Part shown: positions 21,200 to 32,098 of the stretch, piece by piece | Position numbering within the stretch: position 1 is the first letter of the stretch | Layout: each line of letters begins with the position of its first letter | NCBI GenBank assembly: GCA_021234155.1 | Contig: JAJEKV010000025.1 | Coordinates: 6,677,310 to 6,741,309, forward strand | Direction: 5' to 3' | Source of the DNA: Isoetes taiwanensis | Lineage: Eukaryota; Streptophyta; Lycopodiopsida; Isoetales; Isoetaceae | Length of the DNA stretch: 64,000 nucleotides | Position numbers and translations under genes: made by a program | The notes under the pieces: generated by a model | Told to the model about the DNA's origin: nothing | Database searches by the model: none | What the model saw: the letters and a program-made list of their open reading frames with translations, nothing else

Positions 21200-21620
21200 A
21201 GTTTTTGGTCTACGCTCATGCTATTGACCACGGGCCACGGCCACGCCACGCTCCTTTGTTTCCACGCCACGCCAACCCAGGCCAAAACCACGCTGACGCT
21301 ATTAAGTGCACGCCTGCCCACGGTCACGGCTAAAGGCCCACGCTTGTTCACGTTTTGCCCACGCCACGCCATATTTTGTTCACGCCAGCCACGCTTATGC
21401 CATGCTGATGCTCTTTGTTTCCATGCTCACGCCCACGCCGCAAACGAAAAGTCCACGCTCTGTTCCACTTTTCTATGGCCAATCACAGGGGACACAACCA
21501 TGCATTTTTAAACTCAAGCCTTCAGAAGCCACGCAGAGGCCACGCTTTGCTTATGTCCACGCTCCACACTTGCTTCAAGCCATCCTCACGCTCACGCTCA
21601 TGTCACGCCGCAAAGATTCA
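21186..21620. repeat. CACGC-dense irregular region
   Basis: About 22 copies of CACGC fall within some 430 bases at irregular spacing on one strand, with no fixed period. The region lies between the antisense frame and the polypurine tract of the LTR element. Confidence 0.7.
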
Positions 21621-21967
21621 CGCTCCAAAGAAATTTTATGCTCAAACTTTATGGCTGATATTGGGGAGGCATTTTGGTGTTTACCTTTTAAAGACCCCTT
21701 CCTTCTTTTTAAGTGGAATTTTGGGCAATTTTTTAAATGTGACTTACCCATGATATAAGGGGATGGTCTTTATGTTTTTGCCCAAGATCTATGTTCTACA
21801 TCGACATTCCTTCCTTTGATCTTATTAAGTCATCCACACATTCATGAAGCTCTTTTTACGGACACCACCCAACCATTACCATCATTTTCGCTCCTAAAAT
21901 TTTTGGCACCATGTTGTAATTGTCGGACTTGTTTTATAAAAGTCTGTACATGTTTTGTGCTAAAAAC

Positions 21968-22149
21968 TTTTAGGGGGAGGCAGTGTTAACCACCTAGTGG
22001 TTAACATTGTGCATGCACATGTTAGGTGCATGCACATGTTAGGTGTCAGTGGTGGCAGACTGACACTTGGCATGATTAGGTTAACATAAGTGTAGGGATT
22101 AGATTTAGTTAGATGTACGGCTCAGATTTGCGGTCTACACTATATTAGA
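21968..22149 (+). repeat. polypurine tract and truncated 3' LTR
   Basis: TTTTAGGGGGAGGCAG directly precedes TGTTAACCACC at 21984. The LTR matches 19134-19299 and then breaks off at 22149, about 190 bases short of full length. Confidence 0.75.
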
Positions 22150-23289
22150 CGAATTCGTAAAGCTTGTGTCGTTCAGCGACTTCTTTATTTGGGCCAACAA
22201 GGGCTTCACGGAAAGTGGGTGTCAAGAAGGATACAGATGCAAAAAGAGCCGGATCCTTGGGAGCAGTAGCTTGAAGTGTAGAAAATCTTGGGGCAGCCAT
22301 GGTAACAATTTGCAGAAACGAAGAGTGATTCAAAGGCGGAGGACGAAAGTCGAGTACTGAGGACAAAGGCGCAGAAGAACGAAAAGGTTTGTTTTAGGGC
22401 TAACCGGAGGCGGAAGAGGTATGAAGAGGGCTGGAACCGAGCCGCTGATGGTGCCAGTGTCGAAAGATGCCAAGAAGTGTATTGAGAGGCAAAATTTGGC
22501 TAAGTCCCAAAAACGTAAGGGAGAAGCAATGAACGGTGAGGATGAGACGTGAAAGAAGGATCGGAGGTGACAGTGGGCAAAGGACACATATTAATGTTCA
22601 CGGCGTGAAAAGAAGGAATTGCATTCAATGCGTGCAACTTCGAAGTGGGATATCATTAAAAGGAATGTGTCGGGAAGGTACCATGGCTAGATATGCGGCG
22701 GGAGAAAAGATTCTCATTTTAGAAACAAAATTTTTGCATTGCAAAACCGTTGGCGATTGGTGTGATTGGTCCACGCCGACAAGGAGTTCCTCGATTGGCT
22801 ATATAAGACGAACCGAGTAACGGAAGGCATCCGATGGCGCCGGCATGGCCTTTACCGGTTTGAACGAGGACCGCACTATGCCCACGAACCGCCGAATGGA
22901 TTACCCGCAAGATGAATTGTCTCGGATCTCTCGCGCCGCCACAACCGTGGCATTGAATGGATTCGCCGGTGTGCGGGATGGCTGAACATCCCACCGAAGA
23001 CCAACGGGATGGAGGTGGTTCACCACCTTATTTGGGATCCCGAAAGAGAACCTCTACCATCTCCTCGCATCACCTCCTCTCGCTCAACCCAGAGTAGAGG
23101 GTTTTTCCTCTTAGGACTTAGTAGATAGGGCTCGAGCGTTTTTGTATATAGGGCGGTGCCCATAAGCGGAAATAGCCGGTCAGCGCCCACATTTTGTAAA
23201 AAATCTCCACTATAATAGAATATGCCGCCTTTCTAGTCACTTTTACGTGGTGTTTGCGCCTTGAACTCAGATCTGTTTGTTGATTTTAT
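22150..23289. other. unassigned region between two LTR elements
   Basis: Lies between the truncated 3' LTR and the end of the Ty3 integrase. A minus-strand frame starting MAAPRFSTLQATAPKDP at about 22301 runs into the LTR boundary at 22149; its ATG context (ACCATGGCT) is good, but the protein is unknown. The 3' LTR expected for the minus-strand Ty3 element is not found here. The interval 23090-23220 (GAGGGTTTTTCCTCTTAGG and GGTGCCCATAAGCGG) faintly resembles a LINE 3' UTR. Confidence 0.35.
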
Positions 23290-24250
23290 TTATGCGTGTG
23301 ATGAAATGTTTTGAGACGAAAACCATTAACCAATGTAGGTAATGGAGTGCCATCTAACTCTGCCGGTGGAAAACGCTTGGTCTAACCACTTGAACAATTT
23401 GATAAGGGCCAAGCCAACGAAACTTGAGTTTACCCGGAAAATTTTTGTACCGAAATCATAAAGAAGAACCAAATCGCCTTCTTTGAATGTTTTTGTCTTC
23501 GACGTTTGTCATGTAAAGATTTTTGCAACCGTTGTCCATGAAGAACACGAATATAAGCATCCCGTCGAAGTTCATCCAACTGTTCTAATTGATAGACCCT
23601 TTCTTTGAGTCGCGGCAGGGGATTATGAGCAAGAGTTGAAAACGCGAGTGTTGGAAGGATGTATTCAAACGGCATGAGAGCTTCACGACCATAAACCAAT
23701 TTAAAAGGAGTGTGACCGGTAGCAATCTTAAAACAAGTATTGTAGGCCCAAAGAACGATAGGAAGTTTTGTCCGCCAATCTGCGGGAAGCGTCCACAAAT
23801 TTTCTTGAATGGTGACCCGAGTTTTGTTGGTGCTTTCGCCAAACCATTACCTTGAGGATAGTAAGGTGTGCTCTTGTGATGATGTATCGAGGAGATAATC
23901 CGTCGAGCTCCTTGATAGTGTGATTGATGAAATGGACACCACGGGTCAGCGACCAGCCCGTGGGGCAGCCGAATCGCGTTATAATTTGTTGATAGAGGAC
24001 CCTAGCCGTGGCTTGCTGCGGTGTTGTGCGGAAGTGCACAAGCTTCGCCCATTTGGTGGCGTGGTCGGTGAGAACCGAATGTATCGCACGCGGGTGCCGC
24101 CGGGGAGGATCTATAGGTCCCACAAAGTCCATTCCCCATTTGGCCGAAGGGAAGTGGCGTGGCGACCGGCCGCGTCAAGGGAAGAGCCGCGGGCACGTCG
24201 GGCGCCCCACCCGCCGGCAAGCGTCACACGCGTCGGGCGTGGGCGTGAGC
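23290..24250 (-). pseudogene. Ty3 integrase, broken
   Basis: Minus strand: the core starts near 24132 (MDFVGPIDPPRRHP, then LTDHATKWAKLVHF) and continues GVHFINHTIKELDGLSPRYI (GVHF.N..I..L) to a shift near 23830. The next frame (23798) reads LPADWRTKLPIVLWAYNTCF and HTPFKLVYGREALMP. The C-terminal part contains FPGKLKFRWLGPYQIVQV and a tail ending GFRLKTFHHTHK with a stop near 23290. The zinc HHCC region lies near 24300-24180 in broken frames (DACDACRR). Integrase would insert element cDNA into the genome; frame breaks rule out a functional product. Confidence 0.8.
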
Positions 24251-24628
24251 ATCTTTGAAGAGCGTGGACCAATAATACCCGGCGAGAAGGATTTTATGTC
24301 TTGTCGTGGTGTCACCATGAAAATGACCACCACCTAGCCCTTGATGAGCTTCTCGAACAATATCTGGAACTTCATGAGGTAGAACACAGCGTCGAGGATG
24401 GTGTCCTTACCCTTTTTGTAGAGATGTCCTGCAACCATGGTGTAGTCACGGACCTCTCTGAGAAATTGATGGCGACGGATTGTCGCCGGGGGAAGAGAGC
24501 CGTCTCGTCTTACGGTGGAAGAGCACCCGTGAGGAGGTACTGCTGAAAATCATGGAACCAATGTGGTGTTGCCGTTACTAAAAAGAGCCGAAAGCATCGG
24601 AAAGGCGCCTCGAGACTCGGTTGAGGGA

Positions 24629-24994
24629 TCATCCGTGTGGATGCGAAAGATAATCCGGGACTACATGAGATTTGCCGGCCTTATGAACGATTTCAAAAGG
24701 AGCAAATTCTTGGAGAAGAAGGACCCAACGAGCAATGCGGCCCGTGGGCGTGGACTTGTTGATCAAATAGAGGAGTGCTTGGTGGTCCACAAAGAACTTG
24801 ATTTGACTGCCCAAAAGGTAATGACCAAGCGTTGGACCGTAAAAAATGAGACCCAAAGCTTCACGCCCGGGTGGCGAGAATAGTTGCTTCGCCGCCAAAT
24901 TGAGTTTTCTACCGGCGTGGCGATTTGGTTTGTCGATTAATGTCGCATCATATTCTTGAGAAAGAACAGCTCCAATAGCAAAACGCCGAGACAT
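24629..24994 (-). pseudogene. Ty3 RNase H domain
   Basis: A 121-codon frame on the minus strand reads MSRRFAIGAVLSQEYD, then FVDHQALLYLINKSTPTGRI and a tail GKSHVVPDYLSHPHG. These are typical of the retroelement RNase H that follows the reverse transcriptase and removes element RNA from RNA:DNA hybrids. It is separated from the reverse transcriptase by frame breaks at 25000-25139. Confidence 0.85.
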
Positions 24995-25138
24995 CTACAT
25001 GAGCGTGGAAAGGGCTTGTCCCATTGAGGAGGAACAAGAACCGTGCACGAGTAAGCAAAAGCTTCACCTGTTGGAAAGCGACTTCCACAGGAATTCCACG
25101 CCAGTGGATTAAATCACCGTGAGTTTATGAATGGGATC

Positions 25139-26000
25139 TCAAGCAATGGTCGCTAGTCCAGGTATGAAGGTGGAGTAATAATTGACCTTACCCAGGAAAG
25201 AGCGTGTCTCCTTGATATTGGCTGGTGCTTGAGCCTTGAGCACACAACTGATTTTGGCAGGATCTGTGGTGATACCTGCTTTGCTGACAACATGGCCTAA
25301 CAGAACACCAGAGGTGACGCAAAAGGTGCATTTCTCAGGATTGAGACTAATGCCGGACTCATCACATTTCTGGAAGACGAGTTCCAATTTATCCAAATGG
25401 TCAGCCATGGAACTGTAGGCAGAGAAGTCATCTTGAAAAATTTGCAAGAAGGGATTTTCCTTCATGAAATCATGAAAAACTGAGAGCATGATGCGTTGAA
25501 ACGTTGATGGAGAGTTTGATAGTCCAAAAGGAACCACCTTGTAGGCAAAAGTGCCCCACGGGGTGGTGAAAGTGGTCTTGAGTTGATCAGATTCTTTGAT
25601 TGAGATCTGATTGTAGCCAGAAAAACCATCCATGAAGGAGTACATCTCATGTCCAGCCACCTCTTCCGAACACAGTGCGTGAAGGGAAGTGGAAAATGAT
25701 CACGTCAAAATCCGTGGCCCGATTGAGTTTTTAAATAGTCCACCTGCGTATTTTATATAAAATACGCCTTTAATCTTACCATTGTGTTTAAAAATCTTTG
25801 GGCAATGATTTTTTTTTATCGAATGGGGCTCACCCATTTATCTTTGCAATGTTTGACCTCATAGATCAAACCCATGGCAAAATAGGAGTTTGTCAATTTC
25901 CGCCTTGACGTTGGCGATCCAGCAAATATGTCCAATTAGGGTTAAGCCTGTTTTTAGCCATCGTCATAAAAATCCTTTTAAAAATCGGGTTTTTTATAGG
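25139..26000 (-). pseudogene. Ty3 reverse transcriptase
   Basis: The frame 25660-25139 contains MDGFSGYNQISIKESD, TTFTTPWGTFAYKVVPFGL, NSPSTFQRIM, the catalytic segment IFQDDFSAYS (normally F-M-D-D-F-S-V-Y in Athila/Tat), GISLNPEKCTFC and LLGHVVSKAGI. A glutamine replaces the residue before the two aspartates. The N-terminal part (25680-26000) is recognisable only in broken frames. The enzyme would copy element RNA in virus-like particles. Confidence 0.85.
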
Positions 26001-26517
26001 GTACTTTAAAATAAAAAAGCATCAACATTTGGTAGGAATGGTGAGTTCCCCAAGCTTTTGTTGATTCCCCCATTCAGAAGATCTCTAGAAACTCCGGTTA
26101 AAATGTGTTTGAATTTTTGTGAATGGTACCCCAAGCTTTTGATTCGGCCCCCAGGCGAAAATGTGTTTGAATTTTGTGAGCGGCTACGATAAGGAGCCGG
26201 AAGATTTGGCAATGCGACGAGGTTGATTGTTGCCGACGTCCACAATCTCGACTTCTAGAGTCCGAATATGGGGTATGACTTCCGATATCCGGACAATGTG
26301 TCGCGGGAGGTTGGAGCATAACCGGATCTCGTGTACTTTGCGTGGTGAAAAGAGGGGTTGCTCGGTTTCATCCAGCAGAGGTTGCTTCATAACAGCGTGT
26401 ACATCAACAGAGTTGCGGGAGGTTCAAAGATCCGAAAAGTGATCAACACGTTGGATGCGATTGCAAGGAGCCGGTAAGGGTCAAGCAAAGCAGCCACAGC
26501 CTGGTCCTGATCAAGAG

Positions 26518-27531
26518 TCATTTCTCCCCAAGGATCAGCATATTCGGGGTAGGATGACAGAGGCGCACTTCGCGGGGAGCCCGAACTTGATAAATATTCC
26601 GAGCTTCTTCGTGAATGCGGTATGCGAGAGAGGGTTCCGCATTGTCAATGAAATGATCCCGCCGGTTTGCAAGTCCATGGTGGCATTGAGATGACCATCG
26701 CTGATGACTAACCGGTCCGTGGGCCCAGTAATGGATACTCTTTGCCTGGCGGAGAAAAGGTCTGCCGACCAACATTTCATAGTCACCTGGATCTTCGCCA
26801 GCTTTCCAAACTCCAAATTCCATGGGGAAGCGGAGATCACCGATGTTGATGTGAAGAAGAGGTGTGACGCCTTGAGGTCGCGTGATATGGCCATTAGCCA
26901 ATTTGATGTCATATGGGGCACGAAAGAGTTGTGTGATGCCCATTTGTTTGCGGAGTTTATCCGTGATGAGATTGACTACGCTACCTCCATCTATTTGAAC
27001 ATGGTTGACTTGCTGATTACCCACCGTGGCATGGACCGTGGGTGTAGAGGTAGCCACAGCCCCAACTAAAACAGTTGGGAGTGGTAACTGGTCCTTGAGA
27101 GCAGGACAGAGTTTCAAAATGGTTGCCAAGCTTAAAGGAATTTTGATCTTGGCTAGCTCCTCTTGGAGTTCTAGAGGCACATGAGAAAAAGGATCTGCTG
27201 GTTCCACTGGTGCGGGAGTGCGTGGCAGGGAAGCAGCAACTTCTTTGAGTAAGTCAACCTCGGCAGCAATATTGGGATACGTCTGAGAGCGTGGAGGTTG
27301 AGATGTGGAAGGGGTATCTTGTCTTTGTTGAGCTCTGGTGGTGGCATGAACGTTTGCCAATGTGCGGCCTTCAGCAGCTTGCATGAGGTTCAAAATGCTT
27401 TGGCGAACTTTTGGCATGACATGTGGCATGAGCTTCTCCAAGTCAGGTGCAAAGTGTACCTTTTTTTCGTCCGCATGAGGAATGGTGTCAACGGCAAAGG
27501 CAGGTTGCGTGCCATTCGGAATAATGGTCAA
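26518..27531 (-). pseudogene. Ty3 gag-pol segment with retropepsin protease
   Basis: A 337-codon frame on the minus strand. Residues about 165-280 form the aspartic protease: VNHVQIDGGSVVNLI (catalytic D in DGG, as in OTA elements), IKLANGHITRPQGV and YEMLVGRPFLRQ. The protease would cut the gag-pol polyprotein. The N-terminal half is linker; the last 50 residues run out of frame. It overlaps the next gag frame by 44 bases in another frame, which suggests a shift during decay or natural frameshifting. Confidence 0.8.
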
Positions 27532-28162
27532 GGGACGTGATGCCTTGGTCTGGCGTGAAACTAAACCAACCCAATTTGACTACCGGATTTGGAGGATTAA
27601 GTGCCTGAAAAATTTCCTCTTGTGCTTGTTGATCCAGCTGAGGTTGATTTGCTGGAGCTGGTTGATAGCGTGATTGCTGAGGCGCTCTTGGTGGCTTCTT
27701 AAGAACTGGTCTCGGGCCTTGTTTGCCATTAGCAATCCAGAGTTGGTAAGCCGTGAGGCGGACCGATGTGGTCTGATTTGTGCCAGGAAGCTGTACCTGA
27801 ACTTGTGGAAGTTGAGGACACGCCGTGGTGGTATGACCCCATTCTTGACAGTGATAACACTGAGCTTTAGAAGGATCAAAAGGAGGACGTGGGTTGGATC
27901 CCCGTGGTTGCTCCTGTTGCTGATAGAGTTGCGTGGGTTGTACCGAAGTGGTGGTCTGGCGATAGTGCGATTGTTGCTGAGGTGTGGTTTGCACTTGATA
28001 AACCATTTTGTTGCGGAACGGTGTGGGATGAGTGCGAGTGCACTCTTCCGTGGCATGATTGCACATGTTGCATCGCTTGCAATGAGGCGGGCCATTGGTG
28101 GAGTTGCACTCATTTGCCAAATGGCCTTGGTATTTGCAAATATGGCACCGTGATTTGATCAA
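27488..28162 (-). pseudogene. Ty3 gag C-terminus with three zinc knuckles
   Basis: 224 codons on the minus strand. CCHC-type knuckles are CHICKYQGHLANEC, CKRCNMCNHATEEC and CYHCQEWGHTTTAC. Three knuckles are more than the usual one or two of plant Ty3 gag. A glutamine/proline-rich spacer separates the second from the third. The nucleocapsid packages element RNA. Confidence 0.85.
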
Positions 28163-28399
28163 GCTTGTGGATTAGCGTGTTGAGGCTGAATGTACCGCTT
28201 TGTGGAACCATGACAGTGGAATGAACGGGAGCTCTTGAAAGAGCCACGCCTCGTGAGGAAACATTGATCGAGTGATTGACAAGGTCGATAGCCCGCTCCA
28301 AAGTCTTGGGACGCAGTATTCATCATGAGTCGAATGGTCGGAGGAAGTCCTTGGAGAAACCGACCAAAATGCCTCTCGTGGGGTACTCCTTGAGCTTAC

Positions 28400-29345
28400 T
28401 TAGCGTAATGTGAAGTCGATCCGCAAAATCCCGGGCGGACTCGTGGGCTCTTGTTGAAGTTCATTGAGTTGCTTGAGATGAAGTTGATCATCATCCGTGG
28501 TCCCATAATGAGACGTAAAAGCGGTTCTCATTTCGGACCGATCTTGTTTCCAATGGCTTTTGTTGGACATGAGCCATTGATGAGGAGAGCCACGCAGGTG
28601 GTGGAAAAAGATGTGGAATTTCAGTTGAGGTTGCGCATGACCATTTAGGACAGCTAGAGCCTCAAATTCTTCCATGTGGGCCCGAGCACTTTGGTCTAAC
28701 GGTTTGCCTTTCGTGTTGCCAAAGGTGGGATAAGTCGGTTCAGTCCGAAAGGTAGATGTGAAAGTCTTTGGGCTTTGTGAACAACGATAGTGAGGATATT
28801 GAGGTTGAGTTGGATGTGGCATGGTGCCCGGGCGACCACGATGAAGGGGTGATTGCGGTTGAGAAACGAAGTAGCCGGAGCATTGGTTTTGAGATCCGTA
28901 AGGTTGTAAACGGAAGGGCAAAGGGGGAAACGTAGGGAAAGGATATTCCCGGGTAGGTGCAAAGGAGACGTGTGGATAGCCGCGGTGCCACCCGGGAGAT
29001 GAGGGTTGTGAAGGAAGAGGCGTATGGCACGAAGAATGATGGATGTAGGCATGTTCGGGGGTATGAAAGTACGGTTGAGAAGGTTGAGCCGGATAAGGCT
29101 CGATAGTGATGAGGGGACTGAGGTTGTGAGCAATGTTTGCACGCTTGGGGCGGAACTGGGGCGAGACAAGACACGAGGGGGTGGTGGCGCCGACCGAGCC
29201 CTAGACCGGAAGATGGCCTCCCCTCTATGTCATAAGCAGATCCATACATGTCGCGAATCGGCTTCCCGACGCCGATGGCGCCCAAGCGAGAGGCCGCTCG
29301 AGAAAGGAGTTCTTCCGGGCGTGAAATTTCTACGCATGGCGGCAT
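28400..29345 (-). pseudogene. Ty3 gag capsid region, frame-broken
   Basis: The ATG at 29345 opens MPPCVEISRPEELLSRAASR, 40 bases below the LTR, and is followed by arginine/glycine-rich and then proline/histidine-rich sequence in shifting frames. 28921-28400 carries the capsid-like part: EEFEALAVLNGHAQPQLKFH and HWKQDRSEMRTAFTSHYG, matching the retrotransposon gag pattern of plant Ty3 elements. It would form the virus-like particle. At least two shifts break it. Confidence 0.65.
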
Positions 29346-29367
29346 GTAAGAAAGTAGGATAGAATCG

Positions 29368-29382
29368 CACCGGCCAGCGGCA
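29368..29382 (-). promoter_or_regulatory. candidate primer-binding site of the Ty3 element
   Basis: On the minus strand TGGCCGGTGCGATTC lies about eight bases after the LTR end. Its complement ends in GGCCA, as a tRNA 3' end would, and resembles a T-arm plus acceptor. The primer tRNA was not identified. Confidence 0.4.
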
Positions 29383-29384
29383 TG

Positions 29385-29953
29385 TGTTTGTGGTCCGGGT
29401 TCTGAACTCCCCGAAGACAGCCCTCCTGTGAGGACCCGTGGATCTAACAGAGAGTCCGGGGACTATGTCACGCGGGATTTGCAAGAAGAGAAGAAAACAA
29501 CAAATGAGAGGAAAATGATAAGCTTCCTTGATATCAATGATGAACATACATGAGCTCTCGCAATAGAGAGAAAAACCGAAAGGAGACAAGACTCAAAACT
29601 CATCTAAAAACTCATGTGCTAGCTCTACTCATATATATAGTACAATGGCCTTGGGCCCAATATAGACACTCGACCGATCTCTCTTGCGGCTCAAGGAGGC
29701 CCGATTTGCGGGAATGTTGGCGGTGCCTCTTGAAGTGCCTAGAATCACGCCGGACGCCGACGCGGTGAAGGGCCGCCACTTGTCCGAAGCGGCGCCTTTG
29801 TTGATTCGCCAGAGGCTTTGATCAAGGAAATCTCGCCGCTGGTCTTCATGGAGCCTTTGATGGTCAATTGACGGGTGGATCCGAGGATCCTTGAGCTTGA
29901 CCTCGTGCTGTCAGAGATGCATGAATAGTCCTGCCAGAGGCCTGGGACTAACA
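29385..29953 (-). repeat. 5' LTR of the Ty3 element
   Basis: TGTTTGTGGTCCGG... to ...GGGACTAACA on the plus strand (TG...CA). Boundaries were set by alignment to the solo LTR at 56957-57487 (shared GTCACGCGGG and TATATATAGTACAATGGCC). The minus-strand TATATATA at about 29631-29638 is the likely promoter. Confidence 0.75.
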
Positions 29954-30028
29954 ATGTTATCCATGTTTTTAAGCTCAATTCCACTATTAGTTTTTCATTT
30001 TGGAGTTATTAAAGATCTAAAAAGGGGA

Positions 30029-30112
30029 TTTACTCTTGAGTTGCACCTGGAGGCATTTTGGGGTTACCAAAAGTGGCTCTGGCACAACTCTGGAGTAATG
30101 GTCCAATTTGGC
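30029..30112 (+). repeat. ~85-bp dispersed repeat, copy 2
   Basis: Shares TTTACTCTTGAGTTGC, CCAAAAGTGGCTCTG and CACAACTCTGGAGTAAT with 16368-16450. About 85% of bases agree by eye. Confidence 0.65.
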
Positions 30113-30345
30113 GACGAAAAATTTTATCTTCCTTAAAAAATTTATTCAATTTTCCTCCAACTATGTAACTGTTATTTAACTACTTATTCTAGAGATTATC
30201 CCTCCCTAGAATTCTAGCCTATGAGAAAAACCTTTTCCATATTTTCGAGGTCATAGTTTGAGATTCTTCCCAAACTTCAAGTTCTACTGGGTTAGTTCTT
30301 CTACTAGGGTGAATGGTTAGTGCTCTGATCTTGGTCTACCAAAAT

Positions 30346-30600
30346 CATTGCTCTGATACAATTGTGACGCCCTCTGACCTATGCGATGCTCCCATCGTAT
30401 AACTTATGGAGATCCCTTCCTGCCAACCCTGCAGATCAACGAGAGGCCATCCACGCGGCATCAGCTACTGGTGGTAGTTGCCTGCAAATAGCAAGTAATT
30501 ATCTTAGACCAAAAGGTGTGACCTCGGCAGTTGCATAAGATAAAGGAGAAAGAGAACTTCAAAACCTCTGTAGGGCAATCGAGACCAGGCAATTTATTCT
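30346..30600 (-). mobile_element. possible LTR fragment beside a tRNA-iMet-type primer site
   Basis: On the minus strand TTGTATCAGAGC at 30346-30357 differs by one base from the common TGGTATCAGAGC site. It follows GGGCGTCACA, a plausible LTR end. No second LTR or coding region was found, so this is a weak call. Confidence 0.3.
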
Positions 30601-31799
30601 AAATAATAATGAGCTCAAATTTGAGCTTTAACATGATGAAATGGCCAACAAGTTGGATAAAATGCCGATCAAAGAATCTAACTAAATTGTAAAGCACAGT
30701 TGGATTTGGCAGAAAATGGTACCAAACAAACAGGCTCATATAAAGCCCCAAGCATCCAGCAAAGTAGATATACATAAAATAGAAAAAATCAGGAGCAATG
30801 GGTAGTGGCAGCAATAGACCTTTGACAATACATATTTTCCAGTTAAAAGTTTAATGCCAACATCTGTGCCAATAACCAACTCATTTCAAATAGATTCGGC
30901 TAGTTCAAATTTGACTGCTATATCATAAACAACCAGTTGTTTTGACAATGGTCCAAATAAATTTTCCCCACTAATAGAAAAGGTCAGCGCCCAAGATAAC
31001 AACATTGCAGAACATACCAGAAAACCAATGGCTCACCCCATGACATCTGCAAGACAAGGTGAAGCATCCCCTGATTAACAGATATTCCAGAGTTGATGCA
31101 GAAGAAGAACGTGTCTTCCCCGTCTTCCCCGGGGTCGATCACACTGCGGAAGCATGTAAATGTAAGCACAAGCAACAAGCATCATAACCACATGGCAAGT
31201 GGGGCCACTAGCACCTTTATGGCAAATACATATTAACCACATATGCGGACTTTAAGGACTCACACTTAACATGTTATGTTGGAATAACATGATATGTCAT
31301 GGATGCGAGGCATTCTGACGTTTAAGAATGGACATGGGCTTCCGCATTCTTGATTTACCTGCAGGTAGCTTTTCCTAGTATATTTTGTGATCCGTCCATG
31401 GCGTTGAATGACTCCCGCATCCGGCATGCACATCAGTGACTAGAAAACTGGTCGTCCCTTTTAAATCTCCCAGTTTTCCAATCACGGATGTGCATGCCAG
31501 AATGTTGTCCCCAAAGCCATTCCACATAGCATATCCTTGTCTTTTAGTCATAGTGCAAGATAACAAAGGCTTGAACTTGCCATGAGTTAGGCTAGAATGC
31601 ATATTTTGCATCAAATTTGTAAGTTGCCACTAAGGTTGGAGAGCCTAATTCTACAAAATCAGCACACAGTTTGCGTGATGCAAGGGTCCCTTTCTAACTT
31701 TCTAAAAGGTCTAGACAACGTATGTAAGAAAGGGAAAATTTCTCAATAACGTATAAAAAAAGTGACCATATCACAAGGACTTTTCTGCTTTTAGAAGAT

Positions 31800-32098
31800 G
31801 CGGGCAATTGGGCGGCCGAGATCGTTTTAAAGTCCGAGGAGGTGGTGACGTGGCGATATCCTAAGCCATTCGATCCGCTGCCAGGGTGTTCCAGATGCAG
31901 CCTAATTTTATCTCTTGACGTGTCTTATATGCCTAATCAGGGACTTTGGTACCCCAGACGCCGGTTTAATCAGGTCTGTTCTTGCCGGATTTTGGTTTCT
32001 ATACTCTAAATTTGATCCGCTTTCGAGTTTCCGATGATCCATTTGCTTTTCTGTATCTTTCGATTGCAGTCATACACTCGTTCTCCAGCTTCCCCTAA
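31800..32098 (+). promoter_or_regulatory. upstream region of the DUF707 gene
   Basis: Contains GACGTGGC at 31847-31854, an ACGT-core G-box/ABRE-like motif. The sequence TTAATCAG|GTCTGT near 31970 and CGATTGCAG near 32061-32069 could be donor and acceptor of a 5'-UTR intron. No clear TATA box was seen. All of this is inference from motifs. Confidence 0.35.

Larger units (their letters stand above)
19134..22149 (+). mobile_element. non-coding LTR retrotransposon (LARD-like), 3' LTR truncated
   Basis: A 5' LTR at 19134-19489, a PBS at 19491, about 2.5 kb of internal DNA without retrotransposon domains, a polypurine tract at about 21968-21983 and the first 166 bases of a 3' LTR (21984-22149) occur in order. 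The shared 166 bases are identical by eye. The 3' LTR stops at TATATTAGAC, where unrelated DNA begins, so no target duplication can be checked. The element lies against the 5' break of the LINE at 16.5-19.1 kb. It would depend on another element's proteins. Confidence 0.8.
23290..29953 (-). mobile_element. Ty3 LTR retrotransposon, OTA (Athila/Tat)-like, decayed, 3' LTR missing
   Basis: In minus-strand order: 5' LTR (29385-29953), gag (29345 to about 28400), three zinc knuckles (28162-27840), protease (about 27050-26700), reverse transcriptase (25680-25139), RNase H (24994-24629), integrase (about 24250-23290). The PR-RT-RH-IN order defines Ty3. DGGS at the protease site and a DDFS-type reverse-transcriptase motif point to the OTA branch. 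Many shifts and stops occur. A second LTR of this family stands alone at 56957-57487. Confidence 0.85.
29954..31800. other. gene-free stretch
   Basis: Contains copy 2 of the ~85-bp dispersed repeat (30029-30112) and a possible LTR/PBS junction near 30346-30375. Otherwise it is AT-rich and without recognisable genes or RNA genes. Confidence 0.45.

Noticed and set aside
31375-31614. 79-codon minus-strand frame
   Set aside because: No family motif, weak coding character and no partner exons; treated as chance.
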